DNA from: Trochalopteron elliotii | Lineage: Eukaryota > Chordata > Aves > Passeriformes > Leiothrichidae | NCBI GenBank assembly: GCA_024734555.1 | Contig: JANPWX010000161.1 | Coordinates: 1,872,416-1,936,415, forward strand | Reading direction: 5' to 3' | Length of the DNA: 64,000 bases | Shown here: positions 49,950 through 60,955 of the stretch, one piece after another | Layout of the letters: every line of letters starts with the position of its first letter | How positions within the stretch are numbered: the first letter of the stretch is position 1 | The notes under the pieces: model-generated | Told to the model about the DNA's origin: nothing | Databases searched by the model: none | The model's input: only the letters and a program-made list of their open reading frames with translations | Made by a program: the position numbers and the translations under genes

Positions 49950-52900
49950 GTGAGCGCTTGGGGATGCGGCGGGAGCGGGAACGGGAGCGGGAGCGGGGGC
50001 AGGGGGGTGGGATGCCCGCGCCGCCGGGGATCCCGGGGAGCAGGGACGGAGCGGGGCCGCTCACCGCGCTCCTTCCGCATGGGCGAGCCCCCTGTCACCG
50101 CGCCGGGCACGTGGCGCGCTTCCAGGGCGTGCTCCAAAATGTGGGTTTTTCTCGTGGAACCGGAGAGCTCGGGGTCCGGGCACGGCGGGGTTCCCGGGGA
50201 GCGCGGTGGGCAGAGTCACAGAGTCGCAGGATCACCAGGTTGGGAAGAGACCTTCAAGATCATCGAGTCCAACCCACACCCCAACACCTCAACTAAACCA
50301 TGACACCGTATCCAGCCGTTTTTTTAGACAGATCCAGGGATAGTGATTCCACCACCTCCCCGGGCAGACCATTCCAGTACTTTATCACTCTTTTTTGGAA
50401 AAAACTTTTTCCTAACATCCAGCCTATATTTCCCTTGTCACCCTCCCCATCATCCCCGAAGAGCGAGCCGAGCCCCCGAGGAGAGGGAAGAGGCAGAGCC
50501 CGCGGCACGGCAAAGCCGGGCTTGCCAGAGAGACCGTCTCAGGTGTCACGTCCATGCCGGGAGTGCCAAGGTGTGCGGTGACAAAGGTCTCCGGTCCTGC
50601 TGGAGGCCGGGCTGGAAAGCCGCGTGCTCTCGGGCAGCATTCCCGCAGAGCCTTCGGGCTGCTCCGTTCCCGACACAAGCACGGCGTGCTCGGGACTGGC
50701 TCCCGGCAGCGCTTGGCAGCCTTGAATCGGCCCCTTCTGTCGGCATGGTGAGCAAAGAGGGAAAAAAGAACATTCTGAGCTTCAGGCCTTCTGAAACTGG
50801 CTGTTCTGACCCGATCACATGCGGGCACCTTTCTTCTTTGTCTGCTGCTGTTTATTCAAGGAGTGTAGTTATTGTGTGAAGAGCCCCATAGCAGCAGTGG
50901 CCAGGTAACTGCCCCGTAAATTCCTGGTGACCCGTGGCAGTCACACGGCTCTGGCAGAGCTGCAGGGGGCCTCACTTGATCCCTCCAACTGCATTCCCAA
51001 ATCTCTCAGACAGGACTTCCCCACCACTGCTGTGGTGCTGGGGGCCAGATGAAGATCGGTGCATGAAGATCCGTGCAATTTCAGCTGAGAAATGGTGCAA
51101 CAAGTCTCTGGCAGGGAGTTTGAAATGCTGGGAGTGGCTTTGCTTTAGTCCCTGGGAAGTCCTGAGAGCCTTTTTTGCTCCAGCCAGTCCTGCTGCCTGC
51201 TGGGCTGCATTGCTGCCTTTCTCTGTGCACTGCTTACCTTACCTGTGAGGTGTAGGGTTAGCATTTGCCTGCTCTAAAGACTTAAAATCCATTGCTGCCA
51301 AGCTGTGGGCAAAAGCGAGGTGGCTGTGTCATTGTAACAGGAGCCACAATGTGATGTTAACTTCTGGCCTCCCCTGCTAGTTGATGAATTCTTACCTTTT
51401 AATGAAGTGCATTTAGCAGCTCACAGTAGCAGCTGGGTTGAGGCTTGGTCCTGTCCCATTCTTTTGAGTTGCATGATGTCCCTGTGTGTGTCCCCCCGTG
51501 GAGATGAGGTGCAGGGGTAGTGGCCAGGCTCGTGAATCAGTGACCATCTCTGCAATAACCTGGCTGGCAGGCTGGCACCTGCATCCCCTCACACTGGGGA
51601 CTCTGGGCTACAGTGTACACGTGGCTCCCCAAATTTCCTCACACGGCACGGTGTCCACCTCCATGTCAAGAACCATGGGCTATTCCAGTGTCTCCTACAG
51701 GATCCTGGAGGGAGAGTGGGAAGAGAGGTGCAGGGAGTTTCTCAGAGCAGGGCTTGTCTCATGGAGGTTTCTAGTGATAGGGAAGGAAGACTTGCCAGGG
51801 NAGTAAATGAGATTTCTGTGCTGTTCAAACTAGCTGAAACCAGCAGTCAAATTAGCAACTAACATGTCATTAGACATAACAGAAAGTTTGCTTTGTGCTT
51901 TTGTAAGGGAGACTCATCTGCTGGTTGGCTGAAGCTAAAGTGTTAGGGTGGTGCTGACTTCTACAAAGGCTTTGAATTTGCAAGCAGCTTTTCAGTGAAG
52001 TCAGCTCTGTGAAGGGCAGGCTCTTTCTTGCAGGAGAGCAGTAACCTGTGGCAAGGGAGGGAAGTGCTGAGCTCTCTCAGTCTCTCAGCAGACTCAGGTG
52101 ATCTGAAAAAGAGATGAACAATGAGCTGACTCTGCTGATCCTATGGAATTATTGTGCACAACCTCGGGTGAAACCAGGAGAAGTTGCAGAACAGCCTCTT
52201 GATGCTGGCTGAGGGGAGGCAGAGCAGGAAAGCCTTCCAGAAAAACCACGGAGAGGGCAGTGATTCAAGCTGTGGAGAGCTTTCTGTGAGGCTGGGAGAA
52301 GCCTTGGAGACAGAGGTGTGGAAGTGCCAGCTCAGCACCTGTCAGAAAGAAACAGGTGAACGTCCTCCAGAGCAAAAGGTCCAGTTGGTGAGGACAAATC
52401 CACAGAAGGGTGGAGTGTTCCATCCAGCCTGTGTTTCACTGGGTTAAACTTAGAAGTCCTAGGAGTGAGCAAAACTTTGGGCAGAACCCTCTGTGCAGCA
52501 CTCCCAAACACATCTCTGCTTTCTGTCTGCATGAAGCTGCTTTTACCTGGAGCACAGCCTGCAAGGAAGCAAGTGGGCAAGAGGGGTGGCTGAAATCCTG
52601 CATGAAACAATGAAGAAGCTTCTGCTTGCTTTGCTGCCAAATTTCAGTGGGCAGATGGGGCCTGGAAAGGTGGGGCCAGAGTGCAGCCAGTAATCCTCCT
52701 GTCACTTAGTGGAGCTGTGCTTTCCAACCAGAGATGTCACAGCTATTCTTAGCCATCCCTGGCCAAAAAACAGAGCCTTGCTCCAGGGCTGGGAGCTGTA
52801 GCTCAGCCAGGGATTGATCCCACCCTCCAACCTGCCCAGTCAGGAGGTTGCTGCTTCTCCAAGGGCTGGATGAATGCCCAAGTTCCTTGTGCTGGCCTGG

Positions 52901-55900
52901 CTGGCACATGCTGTGCACATCAGAGGTTTCAGTGCTCTCTTTGGCCACTGAGACCTGCACCTTGGTGAGCTGGTGGTGAATAAACCACTCCAGTGATGTC
53001 TGGTCTCAGCTTGGACTGGGGAAAGCAAATTAGTGACTAGGGAAGCGAGCTGTGGGTGTTTTATTGCAACAGAGTGTGGTTTGTGAGGCTGTTTTCTAGG
53101 GCTCCCCAGGTCATGGAATTACGTGCATTTCGGAACCAGTTACAGTCCATTGGATTCAGATATTATTTCTCAGAAACTCCCTTCATCCTCCAGCCCCTGC
53201 TCTGAAGAGAGGGGTGGGTGGGTCTTGTTTGCTGATGTCCATCTGCGGCCTGCTGTGACTCTGTGGAGCATTCAGCAGCATTTCTCCTCAGCTGAACTCT
53301 CCAGCTCTGCTTTCCTTCCCTGCTCTGCTCTGCAGGACAACAGAATGGATTCCTTGCCTCCTTCCAAGGCAGGCCTGACCACAACCCAGCCAAGACCACT
53401 GGCCCCCTTTTTGCAGAGCTGTGGTGACACAGAAAGGCCTGGGGAGGAAACAAGCAAAGAGAAAAGCTGGAAAGGAAACATTTGGCCACGTGTGCACCAC
53501 TTGACCTGCTTGCAGCATCCTGAACAGCTGGGGCAGGGCTACAGCCCCTTTTGTCAGCACCAGCAGCCATGGGGGGCTGAGGAGGGGTGCAGGGCATAAC
53601 TGTTTTTGCTGCTGTTGGTGTGGTCTGAGCAGGGCCCAGCCTGCTGCTCCACATTCAAAGCCTGGGGAAGGCAGGGGGATTTGTACATTGAGGTTATCAG
53701 CTGAGCTGATAATGCAGCACAGCAGCATTGCAGTCAGTTTTGTCTCCTTGTAGCATGAAAAGGGTGGAAGGAACAGGCTGGCCTGTTCTGGGGCAGGAAC
53801 CTTGAATTCTCCTTGCTTTGCTGCTGGCAGCTGCTCTTTGATGCTTGAGCAGGCTCCTCCCAGTGCTGCTGGGGCTCTGTGTGACCTGTGAGGGTGGTAC
53901 TGCAGACTCTAGGGATAACTTAAATGCTCTGGTCGAGTCCAGACCAGGTTTGGAGATGCTCAAAATACATTTTTCTGTGTGTATTTGTGGAGCAGGTCCA
54001 GTTTGGACTAGTACAGGGAGTAACCTCATAAACCATGGTCACAAGGGAGAGCCTGCAGGGCTGTGGAGGGGGATGGTTTTCTGTCCCAGGCGTGGTTCAG
54101 AAAGGAGTGAGCAGTGTCCCAGCACTTGCACTCAAAACTCCCTGGATTTTTGAGAGCCTTTAGTTCAGTAAGCTGCAAGTGACCTAATGACTGGAATTGG
54201 TCCCTTGCACAAGACCTGTGGAGTGTTGGACCTTTCTTGTCAGCTGTAGCATTGCTGGTTTGCTCTGCCACTAGAGAAACAATTCCTTAGGAGCACAGTC
54301 CAGTTCAGCTGTGACAGCAACACTCTGTCAGCAGTGCTAGATCCCGTACTGGGAGAGAGCTGGAAGAGGAACACAGTTCCCAGTGGAAGATGGTTAAACC
54401 TCTCTGTGTCACTAACACGGGCAGGAATTCCCTTTTGCTCCATACCCACTGCCTGGGCAAAGCAGCAGCTGCACAGGTTGTGAGTACAGACAGCCTAAGA
54501 ACTGACCTCCAAGAACAAGACACAGCCTGGCACAAAGGTTTCTGGTTTGTCACTTGGTTTCTGGAAACTTCCTAGAAGGCCATGAGCCCCTGGGTGTGGT
54601 GTCCCAGCCTGAGACCTTGGGGCTGAGCAAGTCAGGAGCTCCTGCAGCTGCAGCTCCTGTTTGTGCCTGGCCTCTGTCTCTGTGGTGGTGCCACAGGAGC
54701 ATCCCAAGGCTTTGTCTCTGCAGGACATCAACGCCTACAACGGGGAGCAGCCTGCAGAGCAGCTGCCCTTCCCCATCATTGCCGACAAGAACCGGGAGCT
54801 GGCCGTCAAGCTGGGCATGCTGGACCCGGATGAGATGGACAAGGATGGGATGCCCCTGACTGCTCGTGTGGTGAGTGCCTGTCCTCACAGCACCTTCCAC
54901 AGAGCCTGGGGAGTTACCACAAGGCATGCTGTCCCCTCCAGTGCTGGCCCAGCCAGTAGCCACTCTGCTCAGTGGCCACCTCTTCTCTGTGGAAGAGGTC
55001 TCCATGCCTGCACGTTTCTGTCAACACTGTTTGCATGTGTTTCTTTTTCCCAGCAGTACAGAACCATGGCCTGCCATCCTGCCCTGTGGCTGTGGGGCAG
55101 CTTGCCTGGATGGGCATGGCCATCCTCAGGAGCTGGGAGGACTTCCTTGGGCTGGAGCCATGGGTTGTGTCATGGCGACCCACTGATCCTGGTTGTGGCT
55201 GTCCCAAACTAATTTTTGTCAGTGCTTGATCTGCTGGACTTCCCCTCTGCCCTCATGTGCTTGTACTAGAAGGGCACAGGTAGCAAAACAAGCTGGTGTT
55301 GGACACAGGAGCTCCCAGAGCAAAAACGCATTCCGTAGGCATCAGTTGTTCTTTAGATCCCCTCCATGGCATCTCCCCTGTCCCAACACCTGTGATCAAG
55401 CAGCTCCCAGGAAAGGAAGGAGCATGAGAGCTCAGCAGATCCAGCAGAGCAGTCAGACAAATGTGCCCAGCTCCTGACACTGTCTCCCTGTGCTCAGGTG
55501 TTCATTTTTGGCCCGGATAAGAAGCTGAAACTCTCTATCCTGTACCCAGCCACCACTGGGAGAAACTTTGATGAGATCCTGAGAGTGGTGGACTCCCTAC
55601 AGCTCACAGCATACAAGAAGGTCGCTACCCCTGTGGACTGGAAGGTGAGGAGGAGGCCAAAGCTCACAGCCAGGCATGGAAATGGCACCAGCCTCCCTTG
55701 GAGGGGGACCCACAGGGTGGGGGAAGCAGCAGCTGGAGGCAGCCTTGCCTCTGAAGGCTCCTACTTCCTGCAGCATAAGCTCCCAGTGGGTTGGGCTAGT
55801 CCACCCACCTCCCAGGAAAGCAGAACTTGCCCCAGGGCTTGGAATCAAGGGGGAGCCAGCACCTCCTGTCCAGTGGTGCCTAAACAATAGGAAGGGATGA

Positions 55901-56334
55901 GCAGACCAGGGCAAGCTGTGCTCCATCCAGTCCAGCATTGCAGAGAGGCTCAATTTCCCCCCTCCTCACTCCCTGTTCCCGTGGGAGTGCTATGGCTGTG
56001 GGATGCCATTGGCAGGGGTGGCAGATGGCACAGCTCTCCCTTTAGACATCTCCTGGTGTGGCTCCCACCCTGCCCTCACTGCTGGCTCCAGCCACAGGAC
56101 CTGCCTGGGGCACAAGGGCCGAGCGTTCGCAGGGAGGCAGCGCCACTCGTGTCCACCCTGCCAGCTCCTCACTGTCCCTGTTTGTCCCCATTTGCTCCCC
56201 AGCCCGGTGACAGTGTCATGGTGGTGCCCACCTTACCTGAGGAGGAAGCCAAGAAGCTCTTCCCCAAAGGAATCTTCACCAAGGAGCTCCCATCGGGCAA
56301 GAAGTACCTGCGCTACACCCCGCAGCCAGAGTGA
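49858..56334 (+). CDS. PRDX6: PRDX6, 1-Cys peroxiredoxin 6; coding exon 2 absent from assembly
   Basis: Exons found: 49858-49949 (exon 1), 54724-54870 (exon 3), 55498-55644 (exon 4), 56203-56334 (exon 5). Their products match vertebrate PRDX6 closely, from [13 protein letters not shown] to L-R-Y-T-P-Q-P-E. The enzyme is a bifunctional cytosolic/lysosomal protein: glutathione-linked peroxide reduction plus acidic Ca-independent phospholipase A2 activity. Visible functional residues are the lipase-triad His in R-F-H-D-F-L-G-D, the conserved Arg in T-A-R-V and the triad Asp in G-P-D-K-K. The exon with the peroxidatic Cys (P-V-C-T-T-E in the family) and the rest of the lipase Ser motif should lie between 49950 and 54723, but I could not find it on either strand. 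Exon 1 ends in phase 2 and exon 3 starts in phase 0, so direct joining would shift the frame. Confidence 0.93.
49967..50004 (+). repeat. GGGAGC-type repeat, G-quadruplex prone
   Basis: Repeated GGGAGC/GGGAAC units followed by GGGGGCAGGGGGG at the start of PRDX6 intron 1. Several G-runs of three or more lie within 40 bases. Confidence 0.7.
50212..50438 (-). mobile_element. CR1 LINE 3' fragment in PRDX6 intron 1
   Basis: Antisense on plus: 'cacagagtcgcaggatcacc', 'gaccttcaagatcatcgagt', 'gggcagaccattccagtact' and 'tttttcctaacatccagcct' are successive parts of the CR1 3' region. It is opposite to PRDX6. Confidence 0.9.
50439..54723 (+). other. PRDX6 introns 1-2 region, missing exon 2
   Basis: By family gene structure, coding exon 2 must fall in 49950-54723, and no such exon is visible. 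A single undetermined base at 51801 may mark a collapsed gap. No other gene was recognised; open frames up to 178 codons have no domain. Confidence 0.75.
51801..51801. other. Single N, possible collapsed gap
   Basis: One isolated N in otherwise clean sequence, within the interval that should contain PRDX6 exon 2. Confidence 0.9.
54724..54870 (+). CDS. PRDX6: PRDX6 coding exon 3
   Basis: 49 codons in phase 0: [10 protein letters not shown] through P-L-T-A-R-V. Acceptor TGTCTCTGCAG, donor GTGAGT. It carries [14 protein letters not shown] and the conserved active-site Arg. The position of human Cys91 is glycine here. Confidence 0.96.
54890..55056 (+). repeat. Unclassified dispersed repeat, copy A (PRDX6 intron 3)
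   Basis: The first part ('ccttccacagagcctgggga' to 'gaagaggtctccatg') reappears at 60846-60955. The second part ('gcctgcacgtttctgtcaac' plus 'actgtttgcatgtgtttc') reappears at 59127-59163. I do not recognise the family. Confidence 0.75.
55498..55644 (+). CDS. PRDX6: PRDX6 coding exon 4
   Basis: 49 codons in phase 0: [17 protein letters not shown] through V-A-T-P-V-D-W-K. It holds the phospholipase-triad Asp and the Thr of A-T-P-V-D, which is a phosphorylation site in mammals. Donor GTGAGG. Confidence 0.96.
56203..56334 (+). CDS. PRDX6: PRDX6 coding exon 5
   Basis: Acceptor TTTGCTCCCCAG. It encodes [12 protein letters not shown] through R-Y-T-P-Q-P-E and TGA: the C-terminal peroxiredoxin domain end. 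A short (CTGT)n run starts just after the stop, at about 56339. Confidence 0.96.
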   Translation, partial: PGDSVMVVPTLPEEEAKKLFPKGIFTKELPSGKKYLRYTPQPE

Positions 56335-56810
56335 GGGCTCTGTCTGTCTGTCTGTCTGTCCGTGCTGCTGGGATGCTGGAGCCTTCCCCAGCCCAGCTCC
56401 AACCCACAGCCTCCAACAGCCACACTGCTGCTGCAGCACTAAACCAGCCCTACTGTCCCCTTCACCCCCACACCCCCTCAGAACTAAACCCCAGGTGTTT
56501 TCCTGCCTTGGACCAGCTCTGCAAGGATGAGATGAGCAGAGCAGTGGGGACTCCAGGGCTCCTGCTGTGGTGTCTCTCCCGTTTGGTCCCAGCCATGCTT
56601 TTCCCAGAGGTGTGGTGAGAAGGGGTGTCCTGCTGGGACAGGGAGCTTTGGGGGCTCTGAGCTGCTGCGTGCCTTTCAGAGCAGCCATCTAACCTTTGGT
56701 CCCATGAGTAGTGGAGGAGCTGCAGAGCCAAATCTCTCACTTCTTAACTGCTTTCTTACCCTTGCTGGAAGGTGATTGTTTCCAGGTTTTGTGGAAGAGG
56801 GAATCAAACA

Positions 56811-56816
56811 AATAAA
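56811..56816 (+). terminator. PRDX6: Polyadenylation signal of PRDX6
   Basis: AATAAA 477 bases after the PRDX6 stop. It is the first canonical signal downstream and gives a 3' UTR near 0.5 kb. Confidence 0.7.
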
Positions 56817-56839
56817 CTGACCTTCAGTACTACCCGCTG

Positions 56840-57494
56840 TGTCCCTTATCAGTCTCTGCTGGCCCCCAGGGCACCCTGCAGCATTTCCTGTGTTCCCCGT
56901 GGCCATGCAGCTGGGATTTGTGCCCAGGCTCTGGAGGGGGGTGCCAGCAGCACAGACTGCCCTTGTTCTGGCTCTGCAAGGAAGGCATTTTGGAAAGACA
57001 GGTTGTCCCAGGGCACACGGCCTCAGACAAGGCTGCTGTGCTTCCCCTGCTGAGAAGGAAGAATGTGCCTCAGCCTGGCCTGCCCTTGGCTGCTGGGTGG
57101 AGGGTCCTTCCCTGCTCCCAGGGCATGAACAGGCACGACAGGAGCTGTGCTCTGAGTTCTGGCCTGCTCTCCCACACCTCCATCTCGGGGATTTGTCAAG
57201 AGATGAGCAATGTTTTAATATAACAGTAGGAAAAAAAGCTGCTCACTGAATAGCTCATAGGGTGGCTGCCAGCATCCCTCAATGCCCTGCACAGCCAGCA
57301 AGGCTCAAAAGGAGCAGCTGTTAAAAGAAATTGGCTGTCTTGGGGCACAAATATAGCCCCCAGCAAGTGGGGACTGGCAGGTTTGATGTTCAAGGTGAGC
57401 AATGCACCAGATGCAATGAGATCCCCCTCCAGACTAAACCTCGGGCAGCACCCACAACCCTCCTTCATTACCCCTCCCACCAGCAAAAGAGGGG
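56840..57494. other. Short intergenic region between convergent PRDX6 and FAM78B
   Basis: No gene was recognised. It separates the PRDX6 3' end from the farthest plausible FAM78B 3' end. Confidence 0.5.
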
Positions 57495-57500
57495 TTTATT
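57495..57500 (-). terminator. FAM78B: Candidate distal polyadenylation signal of FAM78B
   Basis: AATAAA on the minus strand, with ATTAAA at 57505-57510 just before it in that direction. It would imply a 3' UTR of about 4.4 kb. A nearer ATTAAA at about 58205 is an alternative. Mammalian FAM78B has a long 3' UTR, but the site here is a guess from the motif. Confidence 0.35.
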
Positions 57501-58754
57501 AATTTTTAATTGCCTTCAGGAACTATGCAGTGAATATTGGTGTATTTCCCCAAATGGGTTTTAAATGAACCTTTGTTATGAAACTCCATATTATTCTCAT
57601 GTATTATTTTGACTGGAAAACAGGAACAGTTGGTCTCTGGACTGACTTTTGCTCTCCCTCTTCCACTCGGCAAGAAAGGGGAGGGGGAAATCTACAATTT
57701 CAAAAGGGAAACATCTTTCTTCTGTGTAGCTCTTGAGCTTTATCAAGCTGGGCAGCTATCCTAGTCCCCAAGGCTGGGCTGCACGAACTCCTGGGTTTCT
57801 TGCTGTTCCCTCACTTTGATCTGGTTTCCTAAGGGAAAAAGGAACATCTGCCCCCTCCAAGCTTTCCAACCAACTGCCCAATTTTCTGGAAGCTTGAGGA
57901 CACAGCCCCACGGCAAACTTTGTGCAGCCTGCTCAGAGCATGCCCTGGGGAAGGACCCTGCAGGCACAGCACAACCTCTCTGGGACACCACAGAAGCCAC
58001 CTGCAAGTCAGGACAAAGTGGAAGCAATCCTGTCACCAGACCCAAGGGCTTAAAACCAGCAGGGACAGCTACTGGTGCCACTGCTGAGGCAGGCAGGGGC
58101 TGACTGAAATTCCATGAATTCCCACCTGCTCCACGGCGCTGCCATGGCCCCAGAGAGACTCAAGCAAACACAAGGTTTGGCTCCAGTACAGCTCGAGTAG
58201 TTTTCTTTTAATCCCAGAGAAGTGAAATGCAACATTTTTTCGAGTTGGTAATAACATCCAGAGACAGAAGTCCAAGCCCCCTACTCGGTAAAGTCATTTG
58301 TGTTTAAGGCACTCTGCAAAACCAGCTTTCCTCTCTTTCTGATTTTCCCCACGCGGCAGCAGAATACCTGGTTTGGTCTGTTCTCCGTAGTGACATTCAT
58401 CCCTCCTGGCTCCTCCCGTTCTCCCAGGGAACTGGGAACAGCAAATCCAGCGGGAGAAGCACCAGGAGGCCGGGTCAGTAAACAGGGATGGGCACGGGAG
58501 GGAGCACGGGGCTCCAAACTTCTGCAGGGAGGGAGCGAGCACCAGGTGCCCTCCCTGCAGGCACTGGTGTGGTTCCCCTTCCTTCGTCTCCCTCACAAAA
58601 AGAGGATGGGAGCGTGGGGACCCACAAGCACCCTCCCCACAGGTGCTCCCAGCAGCACCCCAAAATGCAGGGGGCTGGGTGTGGGGGAGACCCAGCTGCC
58701 CCCACTGTGCAGCAGAAATGACCCCCCCCTCCCCCACCCCGACTTCCAGTTGTC

Positions 58755-58815
58755 AATAAATACCAATAAATAACTTAAATAAATAAATAGATAAATAAAT
58801 AGATAAATAAATAAG
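58755..58815. repeat. (AATA)n simple repeat
   Basis: About 60 bases of AAAT/AATA units with GAT interruptions, in the probable FAM78B 3' UTR. The AATAAA strings on the plus strand here are part of the repeat and not a signal for PRDX6. Confidence 0.9.
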
Positions 58816-59126
58816 TGACCCGAGGATGGGAAGGAGGGGAAGGGGCACCCCGAGGCTCAGGGCACGGGGAGCATGAGGGTGGGCATTTCCATGAGCTGCC
58901 CCTCCCTGAGATAAGGGGGTGCTGGTGGGGAAGGGGGGCACGGGGAAAGCATCCCATGGGGTGAAGCCCAGGGGTCTGAGTGCTCATCCAGCCACAGGGA
59001 ATGAGCCAAACTCAGACTCATACATGGGAGCTCTCCCCTACCACCTTCCCTCCTTCCTTTGGGCACCACCAGCCCCAGAGCTCCACCTCCACCCAGGAGT
59101 GAACACCTTTTCCAGCATGCAAAATG

Positions 59127-59163
59127 CCTGCACGTTTCTGTAAACACTGTTTGCGCGTGTTTC
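59127..59163 (+). repeat. Unclassified dispersed repeat, copy C (short)
   Basis: 'gcctgcacgtttctgtaaac' followed by 'actgtttgcgcgtgtttctt' matches the right half of the repeat at 54890-55056 with a few substitutions. Confidence 0.7.
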
Positions 59164-60845
59164 TTTGCAAACGATTTTTGCAAACTTTTTTTCTTTTCCC
59201 CCTTGTTTTTTAACGGGGAAATGCCCACAAAGACAACCCAGGCACCAAACCGAGTTAAGTGCATCACATCCAGCCATCAGAGGAGTGGGAATGGAAGCCT
59301 GGCAGAAGCCTGGAGAGGTGAACACAGGCATGGCCCCGGGGCTCAGCCAACACCTGCCTGCAGGCTGGGGCAGCCCTGGGGGGTCAGGCACACAGCTACA
59401 GCCAGGCATGGAGCCTGACCCTGGCACCAGGATGTTGAAGACATTCATGGGCAGGAATTCAGCTACTGCTGTCTCAGTGTCACAGCATGAGCCATGTGCC
59501 AAGGCTCAGACTGTCCAGTAAATCCCAAAAGGTGGCAATGAATTCAACAGCATCCCTGCAGCAGTGTCCCCACTCTCCCAGACATCTGGAGCCATGGTGG
59601 TGCCACAGCAGATCCCTGGGCTGACAGCAGCATGCAGCCATTTCCCGTGGGATTTGGGGAGCTGGCTCACACAGCCTCTGGACACAGCATCCTCTCCCAG
59701 CAGGAAGCCCACCTTGGAGCTACCTGTTTGTTGGGGAACCCCTTCCTCTGGCATTTTAGCTCTGATGCTGCCAGAGATGTTCCTATCCCCTTGGGTCAAA
59801 AGTATACACCTGCCTTACTTCAAACCAAAAGGTACTTACCCCTCCTCCCCCAGTCCTTAAGGAAAATTGTATTTCAAGTTTCTAACCCCTCTCCACACAC
59901 ACGTTTTGAGAAATGAAACATCAGTGATGGCAAAAGCTGCCATCAGTCCCACACCAGGACAAAACCACAGTCTCACAAGAGCAGGACATCTTTCCACACC
60001 AGCAAGCTCCCTGTGGGAGCTCTGCTGCAGCAAACACAGCAAACCAAAGCTCAAAGCCCTCTCTCCCTGCAAACCTGCCCCACAGCAAGGCTGTAGCCCC
60101 TGCAAAACCCCGACATAGGCACGGAAAGCAGCAGGTTCCCAGCCCAGTGCGAGGCCGGGCGGGAGGAGCAGGAGCGCCAGGAAAGGCGCAGGGAAAGGCG
60201 CCAAGGGAAACGCTCCCATACGAGAAACAAATCAAGAACTGGATCAGCAGAAAACACTGCTGAGGGCAATAAATAGCACGGGGATTTCACAGGGATTTTT
60301 GGTTTAAGATGCCTCGGGAGCCCCTGTGCTGGCAGGGCCTGGGGTGCACGGAGGTGTCACCCAGCGCTCCTCCCCAGGCTCTCCTGCTGGCAGGATGGCA
60401 GGTGGGACCATCCCAGCAGGAATGACCTGCATCCCCAGGGCAGCACAATCCCCCCACAGTGAGAAGAAGGCAGGACTGCGAGCTGGAAGAGCTGCAGGGC
60501 TCGTGCTGGGGAGGACAGAGCAGAGAAAGCAGCAAAAGATGTAACCACCTGCCCAGGAGTGATGGAGCACTCAGAGCAGCAGCAGCACAGCCATGGTTTA
60601 TGCCTCTGATGCAGCTCCAGGGTGACATCCTGGGAACTGCCAGCTGCATCCTGCAGCATCGTGCTGCCCCATGGACCAGCCAATGCAAGACATCCAGGCA
60701 GCAAGGAGTGAGGAGAAAGGCAAATAAATCCCCCTGTAACCCCTCCCAAGCACGCCAGCAGCAGGAGGCAGCTCCCAGGCAGCACATTCACCTCCTCCTT
60801 CCCCAGCAAACCAATGCCTGCCCTGAACAGCCTCCACTCACATCC

Positions 60846-60955
60846 CTGCCTTCCACAGAGCTTGGGGAGTTACTACAAGGTGTGCCATCCCCTCCACTGG
60901 TGGCCCAGCCAGTAGCCACCCTGCTCCGTGGGTGGCTGGGGAAGAGGTCTCCATG
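60846..60955 (+). repeat. Unclassified dispersed repeat, copy B
   Basis: Matches the left part of 54890-55056: 'ccttccacagagcttgggga', 'tggcccagccagtagccacc', 'gaagaggtctccatg'. It is diverged from copy A by scattered substitutions and small indels. Confidence 0.75.

Noticed and set aside
49858..54870. PRDX6 splice form joining exon 1 directly to exon 3
   Set aside because: Phases 2 and 0 do not match, so the frame would break.
58755..58815. AATAAA strings as polyadenylation signals on the plus strand
   Set aside because: They are part of a simple repeat nearly 2 kb past a good PRDX6 signal.
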